From: Myxococcaceae bacterium
GTDB taxonomy: Bacteria; Myxococcota; Myxococcia; Myxococcales; Myxococcaceae
Assembly: GCA_019694575.1 (NCBI GenBank)
Contig: JAIBBR010000028.1
Span: forward strand, 1-44,858
Direction of reading: 5' to 3'
DNA length: 44,858 bases
Below, in pieces: positions 43,360 to 44,858 of this stretch. Within the stretch, counting starts at the first letter, position 1. Every line of letters begins with the position of its first letter. The notes beneath the pieces were generated by a model. That model was not told the DNA's origin. It ran no database searches and worked only from the letters and a program-made list of their open reading frames with translations. The position numbers were made by a program, and so were the translations under genes.

Positions 43360-43494
43360 GTCGTTGCTCCTGCTAAGGGGGCTGCTGCTGACAAAAGCAA
43401 CCACCGGGCCAGCTGTAACTGCGCCAAAGCGCTGCGCGCGGGGCCGGGTTGAAAATGACCGAACGGGGTCACCGTGGCCTGGTGCGACGAAAAC

Positions 43495-44709
43495 TTACAG
43501 CGCCCGTTGGTAAAGGCGAAACGTCTTGATGTGCCGCGCGCCAACCGCTTGCACCATGCGGTTAATCAACTTGTCGTCGTCAGCCACCCAGCCCAATTCG
43601 CCGCTCACGTAGCCGAGCCGCTGCGCTTCATGAAATGTCTCGTACGCAAGCAACGCGTCGATGCCGCGCCGACGGTAACCGGGCTTAATGCCGAAGAGCA
43701 GCACACGCACCCGGTCGAGCTTGCGGGCAGCCCAGAGCATTTTCAACAGACCAATGGGCAAACCAAATTTCGACAAGTACCCATTCGCTTCACGCTGCGC
43801 CAAGTTGGTGTCAGGCACGGTGATAGAAAACGCCACCGGTTCACCCCGCGCTTCAGCAATGAGACAGAGCTCGGGGCGCGCCACCACCAAGGGTTTGAGA
43901 CGCGCCACCGCATGGTCAAATTCCGCGTCGCTAATCGGCGCGAAGCCCCAACCCGGCTTCAACATCGAATCGTAAATGGCTTTGATGCGACGCACTTCGC
44001 CTTCGGTGTCGTCAAGGTTGACGCGGCGAATACGCACCCGGCCGGTGCCTTTGATGCGCTCGGCCATGCGGGTGACTTTTTCGGGCAGCGGGTCTGACGC
44101 CGACCGCTCGTAACTGTAAAGGTCGTGGTAACGCACGAAACCGTTGGCCTCGAGCAGCCGCCCATAACCACGCGGGTTGTACGGCATCATCATCGACGGA
44201 GGCCGGTCAAACCCTTCAACCAACAAGCCGCAGTCGTGGTGAAAGGCCAGGTTCATGGGCCCAATCAAAGTGCGCGGGCCGGTTTGCCGCACCCACTCGG
44301 CGGCGCGGTCGAGCAGCGTGGCCGCCACCGCCGGCTCGTTGATGCTCTCGAAAAAGCCAAAAGAGCCGACGTCGGTGTCGTGAAACGCGTTGTACCGCTC
44401 GTCGTTGATAGCGGCGATGCGCCCCACCACCCGGCCGTGGCGACGGGCGAGAAACAGCGCCGAGCGCGCGTGCTTGAAAAAAGGGTTGGTGTGCGGGTCT
44501 AAAAAATCGCGCCGCTCCGCGATGATGGGAGGCACGAAATGCGGGTCACCCGCGTAATGCTGGTTTTGAAAACGGGCAAAGGCTTCGCGGCCCGCTTCGG
44601 TGGTGACCGCTTCTAACGTGACGTCGGGCGCATGCACGCTGCGCGAAATGAGCGGCGCTTCGTCGATAAACGAACCCTGCCGCGCAGTACGTTTGCGGTC
44701 AGCGCGCAT
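43495..44709 (-). CDS. GNAT-superfamily protein (YghO-like)
   Basis: A 404-residue protein whose pattern matches the YghO-like branch of the GNAT acyltransferases: an N-terminal segment with YAGDPHFVPPIIAERRDFLD and FKHARSALFLARRHGRVVGR, a middle MNLAFHHDCGLLVEGF and a C-terminal acetyl-CoA-site-like GIKPGYRRRGIDALL. The substrate is unknown. No ribosome-binding site is visible at the ATG. The upstream DNA is interrupted about 50 bases away by the IS200-type element, which may have displaced its native promoter. Confidence 0.8.
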   Translation of the reverse strand: MRADRKRTARQGSFIDEAPLISRSVHAPDVTLEAVTTEAGREAFARFQNQHYAGDPHFVPPIIAERRDFLDPHTNPFFKHARSALFLARRHGRVVGRIAAINDERYNAFHDTDVGSFGFFESINEPAVAATLLDRAAEWVRQTGPRTLIGPMNLAFHHDCGLLVEGFDRPPSMMMPYNPRGYGRLLEANGFVRYHDLYSYERSASDPLPEKVTRMAERIKGTGRVRIRRVNLDDTEGEVRRIKAIYDSMLKPGWGFAPISDAEFDHAVARLKPLVVARPELCLIAEARGEPVAFSITVPDTNLAQREANGYLSKFGLPIGLLKMLWAARKLDRVRVLLFGIKPGYRRRGIDALLAYETFHEAQRLGYVSGELGWVADDDKLINRMVQAVGARHIKTFRLYQRAL

Positions 44710-44758
44710 TGGCGTACGTTTCCACAGGCGGCTTTAGTATCAATCCTCTGGGATGGGT

Positions 44759-44858
44759 GAAACCCCTCGCCTTTAGGCGAAGCCTTCAGGAGGGTTTCGG
44801 TACGATGAGGGTGTGACAGCATACCGGAAGTCAGCGCACACAGTGTATCAGCTGCATT
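44759..44858 (+). mobile_element. Left end of an IS200/IS605-family insertion sequence (cut by window edge)
   Basis: Just upstream of a transposase start are nested inverted repeats: GAAACCC (44759-44765) with GGGTTTC (44792-44798), and inside them TCGCC-TTTA-GGCGA (44767-44780). Subterminal hairpins like these are the recognition sites of the single-strand HUH transposases of this family, which lack terminal inverted repeats. The exact left boundary and the target tetranucleotide cannot be fixed without the right end. Confidence 0.7.
44813..44858 (+). CDS. tnpA: IS200-type transposase TnpA, N-terminal fragment
   Basis: The frame from GTG at 44813 reads TAYRKSAHTVYQLH to the window end. This matches the conserved start of Y1 transposases of the IS200/IS605 family (YRxxSHxVYxxxYHxVW). 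Only 15 residues are visible, so the catalytic HUH motif and Tyr lie outside. Whether the gene is intact is unknown. Confidence 0.75.
   Translation, partial: MTAYRKSAHTVYQLH

Overview
This window reads as an ordinary chromosomal segment of a GC-rich member of the Myxococcota. No database was searched, so the assignment rests on sequence habits. These are many lipoproteins with Asp-Ala-Gly or Gly/Thr-rich linkers, a kelch protein with a MYXO-CTERM-like tail, an AgmX/PglI-type C-terminal domain, a DUF4476-like protein and a transmembrane Ser/Thr kinase. About 44 protein genes are supported, packed closely on both strands. No rRNA, tRNA or CRISPR array was seen.

Layout. 1-3.1 kb (minus): cytochrome c oxidase subunits II and I (I runs off the left edge), then the fluoride channel CrcB, coupled to a small secreted peptide. 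3.5-6.3 kb: a large GT-C-like membrane glycosyltransferase. 6.3-9.4 kb: a TetR regulator, an alpha/beta hydrolase and RlmN; a perfect palindrome occurs before tetR and again in the first codons of the hydrolase. 9.5-12.6 kb: a Cys/Gly-rich lipoprotein, a DUF4476-like protein and an unrecognised coiled-coil protein. 12.7-18.1 kb: a trehalose module of membrane-anchored OtsA, OtsB and a MarR regulator in one operon, diverging from a GH15 glucoamylase/trehalase-like enzyme across an AT-rich nested inverted repeat. 18.2-20.4 kb: a PPC-domain lipoprotein, then (minus) a TPR protein, oxidase subunit III and a tiny CxxC membrane protein. 20.4-23 kb: an orphan CpaF-like ATPase and an EamA transporter. 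23-27.2 kb: a run of lipoproteins and secreted Cys-rich proteins. 27.2-29.7 kb: MreB, a 5'-3' exonuclease and a small CpaC-N-like protein. 29.7-34.4 kb: a repeat-laden leader, a zinc-ribbon Ser/Thr kinase with extracytoplasmic PPC-like domains, and the kelch protein. 34.5-38.1 kb: an aldehyde dehydrogenase, a lipoprotein, an LprI-like protein and an AgmX-type protein. 38.1-44.7 kb: an LEA14-like lipoprotein, a desaturase, an M19 dipeptidase, a frameshifted hydrolase, a lipoprotein, a CBS-pair protein and a GNAT protein. The right edge enters an IS200/IS605-type element.

The clearest functional units are the respiratory oxidase (split over 17 kb), the trehalose module with a likely dedicated regulator and operator, the TetR-hydrolase pair, and a cell-envelope theme of lipoproteins, PPC domains and a surface-sensing kinase. 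I did not find a wholly new defence or biosynthetic system. The best leads are the sensor-fused OtsA with its MarR operator, the paired TetR sites, the repeat cluster before the kinase, the triplicated Cys/His secreted protein and the single-base frameshift in a hydrolase.
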